Below are positions 1-9,859 of a stretch of DNA of 56,550 nucleotides, piece by piece. The stretch's first letter is position 1; each line of letters begins with the position of its first letter. The DNA comes from Chalciporus piperatus (lineage: Eukaryota; Basidiomycota; Agaricomycetes; Boletales; Boletaceae): the NCBI GenBank assembly GCA_038093975.1, contig JBBPTG010000161.1, forward strand, positions 1 through 56,550, read 5' to 3'. A program made the position numbers and the translations under genes. The notes beneath the pieces were generated by a model that saw only the letters and a program-made list of their open reading frames with translations, did not search any database and was not told where the DNA came from.

Positions 1-808
1 TCTCGTTCTTTCCCCTTCGTTTCCAAGGTGTTGGGACACAACTTCATCGATACTGCAACGGCTGCGATTACGGGCCTCGATGTGCCTGAGCCGGTGGATT
101 TGATGAAGGAGAAGAGGAATTACACGAGTATCAAGGTTGCTCAGTTTTCTTGGACACGGTTGGGTGGTGCCGATCCTTTCCTTGGTGTTGGTACGTCTGG
201 TTTTCCTTCCGTGTTGCATGACTAGCATTGACATTCGTATCTGCTCTACAGAAATGGCAAGCACTGGTGAAGTGGCTTCGTTTGGTGCCGACGTCTACGA
301 AGCGTACTGGGCCTCGTTGCTCTCTACCACCGGTTTCAAGCCTCCACGACCCCATTCTGGTGTTCTCATCGGTGGTTCGCCCAACACTCCTGAGCTCCCC
401 TCAATCGCCAAGACCCTCCACTCTCTCGGCTTCAAGCTCTACGTCAGCTCTCCAGACGTCGAAGCCGCTCTCAACGCCCTCCCTCACGTCACCTGCAAAC
501 GCATTTTCTTCCCCACATCCGACAAACGTCTCTTGCGCGAAGTATTCGACGAATACGAGATCCAATGCGTGATCAACCTCGCTCAGGGACGTGGCAAAGG
601 ACGGGATGACGAAGATTACGTCGCGAGACGCAATGCGGTCGATTTTGGGTTGCCGTTGTTGAATAATGCGAAGACGGCTGCGTTGTGGGTGGAGGCGTTG
701 AAGAGGAAGATGGGGACGAGGGATGGGAAGGGGTTGATGGGGTACGAGGAGGGGAACGTTCCGAGCGAGGTGAGGAGTTGGAGGGAGTTTGTTGGTCTGA
801 GGGCCTAG
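1..808 (+). CDS. CPA2: Arginine-specific carbamoyl-phosphate synthase, large subunit (3' end only)
   Basis: This is the C-terminal part of the large subunit that makes carbamoyl phosphate for arginine synthesis; the rest lies left of the window. The frame opens at base 1 with SRSFPFVSKVLG. Exon 1 runs to 190, intron 191-251 (GTACGT...ACAG) follows, and exon 2 is 252-808. Splicing restores QFSWTRLGGADPFLGVEMAS, a hallmark of the end of the second ATP-grasp half. After it come the MGS-like allosteric domain (GVLIGG, a DKR segment, VINLAQGRG) and RRNAVDFGLPLLNNAKTA near the end. The form ADPFLGVEMASTGEVA fits the arginine enzyme better than the pyrimidine CAD/Ura2 type, which also carries an ATCase domain absent here. 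Family assignment is firm; the choice between arginine and pyrimidine paralogue is inferred from remembered motif differences. Confidence 0.9.
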
Positions 809-1960
809 TGGGGTTTTCATTGGATGGCTTTAAAATTGAATGGGGGTAGCTTGGGGATGACGATGATCATTGGATGTAAGATTATAGAGGTGGCTAAATT
901 TCGCTGTTTGTCGTACACTCTTTGCAACTTTGCAATGCCTGAGTCACTCCGCTGAACAACAGGTTGAGCACACAATCATACCACCGGAGCTATAGTACCT
1001 CCGCTCTCGTCTCTTCCTGGGTACCACAGGTTCAGCTCCGCGAGTCTGTTGACTTCTCAGGACTCTTATGGTATCCTTCCGAGCGCTCATTGACAGCGGC
1101 CCTTCCAATTTCAACATCTCCACTGCTGTCTGAATAGAAATGCGCTAGTAGTTTCCGCCATTATTCACCCCCATAGCTCGGGTTACCTGCGTTCACGTTT
1201 ATACAGCCCGGTATGTCCGATTTCGTCTGGTCTCCCCGAGTCAGGTATTCACTGGCGGTTCCCTTGGAGGGAACTTGAACATTGTATGTCATTTCTACGT
1301 GAACGGCGATTGCTAGTATGGAGCGCATTGCCGTGCCGTACTAGAAACATTGGATGAGTTTGACGGGTTCGCTGTACACCCTCTGGTTTCAGGCAGGGCT
1401 TCTTATAATGAGTCTTCCACTCTTAGATCCATATCCCGTACCCAACAACTTGATCAGTATTTATCTTCCCAGGTCACTGTAACCCCGGTCCCCACCGTCT
1501 GCGGAATCATCTCATTCGATGGTGATATGACAACTGAGGCTGGATCTGATACGGATCTGGATCCGATGCATTAATTATCTGGCTCCGACGCAGCGTGCTT
1601 GGTCGTTCTGGATGCCTCATGATGTTCCTCTTGCCATCCGGTCTGCGCATGGACAGTGTCACATATACACGCGGCTGGCAGCTTCGCTCGCTTTCTTTCC
1701 TCCCAGCTCCTCCTTTCGTCGCCCGTCCAATTGTCAACGCTAAATCCCATTCGAATCCTCTGCATTTGTCTAGTATCCGTACGTTCAAACTGTTCTTGCC
1801 CTTAATCATTCTCTTGGTTCCCTCCAAGCGTCAAGATCACCGTCGACGCAACACGTTGTCCTTCGATTCGCTCTTCGTGTCAAACCACCAATCGGATTTG
1901 TTTTCGCCACATCGTAAAACCATTTTGTCTGTTCCGCGCTATTTTGCTTCACTGCGATTA
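809..1960. other. Intergenic, no gene recognised
   Basis: Only short open frames on both strands without family motifs or convincing splice patterns. The 5' part is the 3' flank of the CPS gene. Confidence 0.5.
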
Positions 1961-2948
1961 TGCTGAACCACTTCTTTTATAGCATTCTCGCAACTTCGCA
2001 TTGACCCGTCGCCTCACCCCCGAATAGCCAAACATCCTCCTGTCTTGCTGATGCTATACCCTCCTCCATCTCCATCTTCCCCCAACATTCGCTTGCACGT
2101 CAACACTTTGACCATCCGTGCCCCATCCCTCCATTCTCGTCCTCCCTAAGCACCATCCTCCTCGTTTTCGCCTGTTCCGACCATCTAACTCTCTGTTTCC
2201 ATCTCAATTGCCCCCTCGCCATCCACTTCCCATTTTCCTCCGATCTTCAATTCTTTCCCACCCCTGGCCTGGCTTCACTCCCCTTCCTTATCCCGCTTCG
2301 TCGCCTCTTTAGCCTCAACTCCCACTGCCTGCTTTTGCCTCGTAGATTTTCTGACCTTCCTCATTCTCCGTAAGTCTATTCTTATTTTCGAATGATCACG
2401 TATTCCGGTGTCTAATTGTTCAGTCAGTCTCACCTCATAGTGTCTCTCATCAAGTCTTAGCCTTCACCCCGTTAACTGCTTCCTTCAAGTTCTCGACTCC
2501 CATAACTCCCTCTGCATCACCCTCTACCCTTTCCGTGTCCTTTCTCCATCCTTCCCTCCCTAGCTCCAAACAAGTCTCAAGCAAGTCTCTCACCCCTTCT
2601 GCCTCTCCTCATTATCTTGCCTTTCCTCACTAGCCTCATCTCCAAACCCCCCTCTACCAGCCCTTCACCTCTGCTTGCTTCACATCAATTTTGTCGCTCC
2701 CATCATCTCTATCCTAGCTGAACCTCACTCTGCCAAGTCTCTGACAAGCCCTGCCCTCCTCTGACTTCTGCCTACCATCATCAGGTCTCTCTGCTCCCAC
2801 CTTGTACATCTCTTTTCCAATTTGCTTGTGCCAGAGTCCCATTTGCCACACACTATTATCCATTGTCTCACCTATTGTTCTACCTGTCTTTCTGCTACAT
2901 CTTCTCATCTTCACTCTCCTGTCCTGTCCTGAAGTCTGCCTGTCAATA
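1961..2948 (+). other. Long pyrimidine-rich tract ahead of the TPR-CHAT relic
   Basis: The plus strand is strongly biased to C and T for almost 1 kb, with runs such as CTCCTCC and TTCCC and very few purine stretches, ending just before an ATG at 2949. CT-rich leaders are common just upstream of fungal start codons, but this is far longer than usual. No gene is convincing here. From about 2540 rightward the tract also loses nearly all CpG. It may be an old promoter or leader of the gene that follows, or a decayed low-complexity repeat. Confidence 0.55.
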
Positions 2949-4860
2949 TGTCTTTGTCTTCCAGTTCTGCATCTATCATGACTGAGAACAACACTACCAA
3001 TAACATTTCATTTCAAATCACAGGTATGTTACTTGAGCAGTTTGATGGTTGTGTGCTCACTATTGCTGATTAGTTGATCAATTGACATGTTCATCATGTC
3101 TCCCAAAGAAAGACATCCGGGTCACTGTTCAAGTTGATGACATATCCAAAACCACCTGTGAGGGTAAAATATCAAAGAATGGTCTAACTGCAACATGGAA
3201 CCATCCTTTCATGTTGTAGGTGTTGTAGAGTGTGCACAAAATTGTATGCTGACTTATCCCCTGTAGCACATCTCTGCCCTCTGCCAGAGTTCAAATAGCC
3301 ATATGCTTCCTTCCAGATGAGCTTACACCCCAGTGGACCAAGAAGCATTTTGGCAGCCAAATGGGCACAACTGTGGCCAGCTTGTTAGCCACAGAGCACA
3401 CCTGGCAAGGTTTGTGCTATTACTTTTTATCTGATATAATTTGCTTATGGTGAATATAGGCAATGTGCCTGATCTTGATGGTGATGTTGCAAGACTATCT
3501 CTGTGCTGCAAAGTTGCAATCTCATTGAGGATTTGCTATGATGCCAATGGCAATATTTCAGACTTGGAAAGAGCCATTGTGATGGAACAAAAAAGGCTGG
3601 ATCTTTGCCCACAAGGTCATCCAGACCATGCTCTTGCCCTTGGCAATCTTGCAGCCTCATTGCAACGGCACTATAGAAAGCTAAAGGTCAAGCAATGAAT
3701 CCAGTATCTTGAAAAAGCATTGTCAATATACCCACCTCACCATGAAGACTTTTCTGGTGTCATCAAATGGATAACCACCACAATTCTCCTTCAGTCCATC
3801 TCTTACAGGACCCCTTAAGACTATGTCTTTCTACTGGAAGATGCATTCAATGCCTATAGGAAGCTGAGGACCTGTGGTCCTACAGCCACTCAGCAGCTGT
3901 GGCAGGCAACCAAGGCTTGGATCGAGAATGCTGTCCAATACAATCATCCTTCCATCCTGGAGGCATATCAAACTGCACTTGGCACTCTGGACAATCTCAC
4001 AGCCATGCAGGCTTACTTGATTCTCGACATGAGGCAATGCAAGCAAAAGTGGCTGATCTAGCCAATGCCGCATTCTCGTGTGCAGTGAAGCATGGAAACC
4101 TCTGTCTGGCTGTGGAGCTGCTTGAGCAGGGTCGAGGAATGCTTTGGAATCAGCTGGCACGATTCGACATCTCGCTTACACTGCTCGAGGATCAATCGGA
4201 AGAGGGAAGAGGTCTTGTACAGGAATTCAGGCGGCTGAGTGCAAAGCTTCGCAAACATGCTGAGGGTGGTTGGGACACAGATCCTTACTGGCAGGTCTTT
4301 CAAGACGACTGGAATGTGGTAGTGCGGCAAATTCGACAACGAGACTGATTCTCCGGATTTCTCTTACCTCCGCGTTTCGACGATCTACGAGAAGCTGCTC
4401 GCAGTGGACCGGTCAGCATCGTCAACGCCAACAAAGATTCATGCGACGCCCTCATCGTCCTTCAGGCACGGTCGCCCGATCACGTTCCACTCGATACATC
4501 GTTGAACGATGTCATTCTGCTCTGCTCACATCCGTCCCCTTCGCTCACATCCCACGTGGTTAAGGGTGAGAAACAAGGACCACTTGTACAACGCGACCGA
4601 GACTTTCCACACGTGCGCGGGATACAAGAAAAGAGCTCCATGAAGCTCGGATTTTATATCTTGTCCTTCTACTACCTCTACCAGTGTGTAACTCATCCTT
4701 TTCTCACCCGACTGACTATATCATGTCAGTATGCTTGTCGCAGTCATTTTTGGAGAATAAATGATCACCCAGCTTCGGGACAACATATGCGACGAGATAC
4801 TCGGGTCTTGGCGTCGCATATCTTGTCTGCGCATACCCGTTGCACCTTTACTGACGATGA
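2949..4860 (+). pseudogene. Broken TPR-CHAT family gene with an N-terminal C2-like domain
   Basis: Translation starts with MSLSSSSASIMTENNTTNN, a common opening of this expanded mushroom family. A later exon (about 3094-3222) reads DIRVTVQVDDISKTTCEG and NGLTATWNHPF, a C2-like fold. Tetratricopeptide segments follow: LERAIVMEQKRLDLCPQGH at about 3560-3620, then YLEKALSIYPPHHEDFSG. Further on come AVELLEQGRGMLWNQLARFD (about 4100-4165) and FDDLREAARSGPVSIVNANK (about 4376-4435), the usual lead-in to the CHAT caspase-like domain. The frame is broken by TGA at 3696, TAA at 3816 and TAG at 4059, with frame changes near 4060 and 4350. The protease core with its His and Cys does not follow, so the gene is both interrupted and truncated. 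The right border is approximate. Known relatives are of uncertain function, often discussed as NLR-like or caspase-like immunity proteins. Confidence 0.8.
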
Positions 4861-5383
4861 AGAACGATTAACCGCTCGCAGATATTGGGACGACCCCACT
4901 CAACCCACATTCCCTGATCCACTACGTACCCCTCGCAAGCGCAAGCGCCGGGCCTCGCCGACTCCAGACGACGATCCCGACGAGGGAGCGACGTGCCATC
5001 CAGTCCATCTCTCGTCAACTTTAGTCTCTACTCGTCGACTGTCTTGTAATTGTCTACATGCGGTTCGGCTGTTCGGTTGATTAGTAGCGAACCACTGTCT
5101 TCCAATATAACAGCTCCTTGGGTCCCATTTCACAGTGGAATCAGACCGGCTGATCCAGGTGATACACCTGCTCTCATTTCCCAGAAATCTTGGGTTCACT
5201 GAACGCTGCCGCATCAGTCGGAGCAGTTACCAACAGCCGAGTACCTGATACGCCAGAGGGGCGAATGGCCATCTGTGTCAATCTATGTTGTACATACATA
5301 CATGCATTCGATCCGGTATTTACTCCTCGACAATTCACATTCGCACTCACGATTATCCCATTCTCCTTTCCCTCAGAAGAACG
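4861..5383. other. Intergenic with a short basic coding-like stretch
   Basis: At about 4882-5000 the plus strand can encode RTPRKRKRRASPTPDDDPDE, a basic then acidic segment resembling a nuclear-protein tail, directly after a possible 3' splice site (CGCAG). I cannot attach it to any gene. It may be the remains of the preceding pseudogene. Confidence 0.3.
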
Positions 5384-8300
5384 TCAGACAGCCGCCGTAT
5401 CCTCCGGTCTACACAATTCCTCCAGGTCAAGCTCATGCGTGACATTCGACGCGCGTTCTCCGTTCTTGGCACCCAATACATCCCTGTCTACAGCGAAACG
5501 CGCGGCCGTGGCAGCGTCGAGCGTACCCTCGAGCGAATCTGCGACGAGCCGCCCGACGTTGGGGAGGAACTGCGTGATTGGGTTAGATGCAAACGCGTCA
5601 GTGGGAGATTCGTTCGAGGACAGAGGGAGTGTTTCATTCACTTTGAATGCGTGTCCACTTCCAGAGGTAGCTAGGCACAACGTAGGGTCTCCTGGGTAAG
5701 GTCCGATGACCCAGTTCCCATCAGGGGAGTCGGTATACCTGAGAACGAAGCGGGTCAGTACATAATAGACCCTCAAAGAAATGAAAACTCTTTGAAAAAA
5801 TTCAAGAAATTCAAGAAATGTAATATCGATAATGCGGAAGAAAACTAGATAGGAAAAGGAGGGTCAGAGTTAGGGGGTCGGTGTCGGTCTTTCAGTGACG
5901 ATCACGATCTGGACTCTGGAGTACGTTTGTCATTCAGGATCGTAAATTCCATTCCATTCCACAAGATCAGACACGCCGCACGTTTGGCCCGTCTACGTCA
6001 AACCATCAAGGTCCAAAGTCCGCATGACGTCCTCCATCTTGGTATTACGCTGTCCCCATAGCAGCTTAGCTCTATATGCACCTGCCTGGTTCAGCAAAGT
6101 ATCCCATCATTGGACACCGTACGCAGGGCAGTGGCGTCGCTGACGAGAAGCGATAAGACAAGATAAGACCCGTACCGCCGGAAGGATCTTATCCTTGCAT
6201 AGGGGGTCTCGATTGTTGATGCGTTGACACATCCTTGTCATCACTGCGATGACAATTGACGATCATCATCAAAGTTCTGGTTTAGCGCCAATTTCTTTCG
6301 GGCTACTGCTCGACAGATGACATGAAACGAAACCTTGTTTCACCATGAAACTTTCCTTGGTATGAGAGGACGGCAATCCAATGTCCCAGTCCCCAGAGCG
6401 GCCCCAGCTTCCAGTTCGACATTGCAGGGAAGCCAAGTCATCTTATGCCCCATACATCATGCACTCTCACGTACATGGCTCACAGGACTAATGTACCATG
6501 GCCAATGGTATCTCCGCCGTGTGGAGCGGGCTAGGCTTTGCGATGGCGCAACGGAACAGCTCTGGGTGCAAGTCAGGGTCATAACCCACGTCCCAACCAT
6601 CCAGCCGAATCGCGGACGCGGGGCCCTAACCTCCCTGAAACCTCCGAGAAGGGACGAATGTAGAGAGGAAAGAAGAAAGAGAAGCAGAACAACAAATCAA
6701 TCCACTCACCAACACATCCTCGTACCCACCCACGGCTTCTCCGCCAATTCGGGATATACCTTCCTGAGCTGCTCTCTCAGCGCCTGCAACGCCGACCTTG
6801 GTACTCGCAGCCCTTCTCCCTCGTTGGGATGGCTTACGATCGTTCGCGGCGTCGATATCTTTCGGAAGGGTCCGATTCCAGAGCCGGACTCGGACTCGGG
6901 CTGGCTTGCGACGGCAGGGGAGACCATGTGGGTATGACCGGCCGTGTGAATGGCGAGTTTGACCATCCCATCTTCGGTAGGCTGATCGGACGAAGGAACG
7001 TGGTAGTGAGATTGGCGGGCGAGATGGGAGGACGGAGGAGTTAGGCACGTGAGATAAAACGTGGTCAGCATTGTCAGAGAATAAGTAAGGGTGATGGGCA
7101 TGGTACGCGATTGAAGCGGAATAAGTCATGAATCAGGGCAGGATGGGAAAGAAGGAAGCTCGAAGGAGAAAGGGACCCTCACGTCGCTTGTCGGTAATCA
7201 GCAAGGCGACGGAGCATGTGGTACATTCGAAACAACAGGGCGAACGCGGTGTGATCAGAATGATACCACACACAGATCAGGAACAATCCCCTTAATGATG
7301 CAACGTGCGAGGTATCTCCAAGAGCATCTCGTCCAAGCTGCGAGAAAAACGAGGCCGGAGAACAACGCAACAATGGACGTGGGCAGCGAGCAATGAAGTG
7401 AAATTCATTAACGTCAACTCAAACTCAAACTCGATCGCGATCTCGATCTCAATCGGACCGCAATCCACGAGCTCCCTCAAATGGACGCGTCATATACGCG
7501 CTCGGTAAGCCAATGGGTACGAAGAAGCCATGACCAATGTGATGAGGGGCACACCTAATGCACCCATGATAGTGCACTGCTAGAATTTGAAGATGCGGCG
7601 TGGAAGAGGCACCAAAATGATTGGATAAGAGCGGATAGCCCATGAAGATACGCCGTCGCACGGATCTCTTCCGTGCCCTTTTTACACGCTCGTTTTACCT
7701 AGAACCATGCATGGCCATTATCAGGCCTGCACGTCTTCTTTTGGAAAGAGTCAAGCCATCCGTCTGAGTTAGACGCGGGGTCGCTGATAAGATTGGCCCG
7801 GCACCATCCGAGGCGAGTTTCAAATATTCGGCATCACGAGAAGAGACCCCCCTCAGAAACTCAGGGGGAAAAAAGAAAGGGAAAGGAGATATGAAAACGG
7901 TATGAGAACCAGAAAAGATGACCGAGAAGAAGCAAAGGAACTTGAAAGAAGAATCGGCAAGGCTCACCGGAAATGTGTAAAATCCACTTTCAAAATCCAA
8001 GTATACATGGCACCCATTGTAACGTTCCCTCTCGGCTGCGCTGAGCTGTATCATCGCTACACTCTGACTGTCAAGGGTGGTCAGCGGGCGCAGGCCACCA
8101 ATACCACATACCCAAAGCCCAATGAGAACCGCTTACCCGGTCGCCAAACACTTTGAGTCAAGCTGCAAGCCAGGGAAAGTTGACGCAGTCCACGACCCGA
8201 TAGTGAGGATGGTCCTGTCGCCGTCGTAGCACACTCCGTCCCTACACCTCACGCCAGTCGTCCAACTACCGTCTCCTGTCACAAGCCCAACCACCTCCTG

Positions 8301-9132
8301 GTTCTTAATCACCCTGCCACCCTTTTCCTCCACGAGTCTGAGAAGGATGCCCACTGCACGTGCTGCTTCGGCCCAGCCGCCCTCTGTGTTGAAGTAACCG
8401 GTGTAATTCGTCAACGGGCCGACTCGGTGTGCATTCGGATTTGAGTCCGATTCTTTAGGTGCAGTAGTGGACTCGGTGGAACGGAGGGAACGGAGGAGTT
8501 TGTCTCGAACAGACTTGGCATCTGGAAGGTCTTCCACTGGCGCACCGAGTTGCCGATCGTTTTCCTTTAGTCTTTCATCGTACTTGTCACAGCCTACATT
8601 GATGACCCCACATCTACACGTGGAGAGACGATGAGCGATGTCGAGGAACGGACCATTCAATGTCAATAATCGCAGTACGAGCCAAGGTAAGAGCAGAGAC
8701 GCACTCGTGATAACACCCCTCCCACACCGGCTTCCTCCACTCCTCCAGCGCCTGCCTGGCGAGCTTTGTGTAGAACACATCGGTATAGCATGATCTGACG
8801 ACTGCAACTCATCATCAGTGAATTGCTCAATTTTCGTAGGATCTTTCCAGATCTTTCCATTGTCCATGTCCTATCTCCGAAGACCCATGTAAGACGCGGC
8901 ACGCACCTTTGTTGATATCCGTGCTCGCAGCGTCCACCGCAGGAAGCTCCTTCGCTCGGTCAAGCACTGTGACGTCCCTGTATCCCCGCTGGAGAAGGTG
9001 AAATGCCGTCGAGAGACCGAAAATGCCTGCTCCGACTATGACGATCCTCGAGGACTTTGCTAGTGGAGGTGGCAAAGACGAAGCCGTTTGAGAGACGTAT
9101 GCATGATGTGCCTGTGATTGTGCGGAAGACAT
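5384..9132 (-). CDS. FAD-dependent amino-acid oxidase-type oxidoreductase (intact copy A)
   Basis: This is a DAO-fold flavoenzyme of the sarcosine / L-pipecolate / fructosyl-amino-acid oxidase family. Such enzymes oxidise secondary amines with oxygen, giving hydrogen peroxide. Exons on the minus strand: 9132-8907, 8801-8705, 8613-8137, 8067-7968, 6981-6710, 5738-5642, 5569-5384. All phases agree and give 484 residues. The N-terminus has the dinucleotide fold VIVGAGIFGLSTAFHLL, then DAASTDINKVVRS, a family signature. Later come DFESGFYTFPPTEDG, then RMCWYTDSPDG, whose Cys is at the position that binds flavin covalently in relatives, and ATSGSGHAFKFLPNVGRLVA, which closes the flavin site. No obvious PTS1 at the C-terminus. 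The two introns around exon 5 are close to 1 kb each. Substrate cannot be read from sequence. Confidence 0.85.
5739..6709 (-). other. Oversized intron (971 bases) in oxidase copy A
   Basis: Between exon 5 (ending RMCW) and exon 6 (YTDSPDG). Donor GTGAGT, acceptor TTCTCAG. Near the acceptor there is a short direct repeat (TTCAAGAAA twice on the plus strand, about 5803-5820). A diverged counterpart lies at about 10020-10735 in copy B. Confidence 0.7.
6982..7967 (-). other. Oversized intron (986 bases) in oxidase copy A
   Basis: Between exon 4 (ending FYTFP) and exon 5 (starting PTEDGMVKLA). Donor GTGAGC, acceptor GATCAG, both inferred from frame and family continuity. No reading frame inside resembles a known protein. 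The same sequence, diverged, is present in copy B at about 10910-12030. Confidence 0.7.
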
Positions 9133-9533
9133 GGATTGAGACGCAAAAGAGACCTCCCAGTGCTACGAATGAGCACGGATTGACTGAAGCACGCAGATGA
9201 AAGTCACTGGCGAAGATATCCTTCAGGCTGGGTATACTTTCGTCCCATGGCCAAGTTTCTGTTGATCTGTGACCAATGGGAAGCCACGGCGGCCAAGGCC
9301 GTCCGACAAGCCTTAGGCCGCAACAGGCAACAACTTCAAGTTAGACCACGACCCCCTCGACCGCGGCCACGGCAGTGCGGCAGTATGAAACGACCATCTG
9401 CTCTCGCGAATACCGAAGGTTTAATATAGCGTCTGATGTCGATGTATGGGTCATGTTACTTAGTCCGAGTCAACTGATGCTCTGTGATAGAACTGGAACC
9501 CAGCCACAATAATCTCTCGACACATCTGCAGCC
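9133..9533. other. Upstream region of oxidase copy A
   Basis: Promoter side of the minus-strand oxidase gene. A 60-codon plus-strand open frame at 9247 is Arg/Pro-rich and has no family motif. No gene seen. Confidence 0.4.
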
Positions 9534-9740
9534 GTCCCAGATCTTACCGGCAACATCACTCAACTAGACAGCCAGTATCGTGGAGGAGGCCGCTATGGTG
9601 ATATCTATCAGTGCCAGTACAACAGCAACGCCAGGGTGAAGGAGGTTCGAGCTGTTTGGTCGCTCTGTGTTGAGCATCCCGCATGGTCGTAGGTCGCCGT
9701 GAAAGTATTTCGCTTCAACTGTACGGTGGACCACAGTCTA
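9534..9740 (+). pseudogene. Relic of a protein kinase N-lobe
   Basis: Bases 9534-9635 read VPDLTGNITQLDSQYRGGGR followed by YGDIYQCQYN, i.e. the lead-in and glycine-rich loop of kinases common in mushrooms. A possible intron (9636-9692, GTGAAG...GTAG) joins in phase to VAVKVFRFN, containing the beta-3 lysine. Nothing of the rest of the kinase (HRD, DFG) follows before oxidase copy B begins on the other strand, so this is a truncated fragment. The resemblance is to motifs, not tested by search. Confidence 0.6.
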
Positions 9741-9859
9741 CCTATCTGGCAATACACCCATGTCGGTGTCCATCGGCTCCCTGGTTGGGTTATACTGTAT
9801 GAAAGAGATCCTTTCCACTCATGATGATACCGAAGGAAGTTCTCACGCATTGTATCACC

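Noticed and set aside
6335..6937. 200-codon plus-strand open frame
   Set aside because: Lies across the giant intron and exon 5 of the oxidase on the other strand; no family motif and biased composition.
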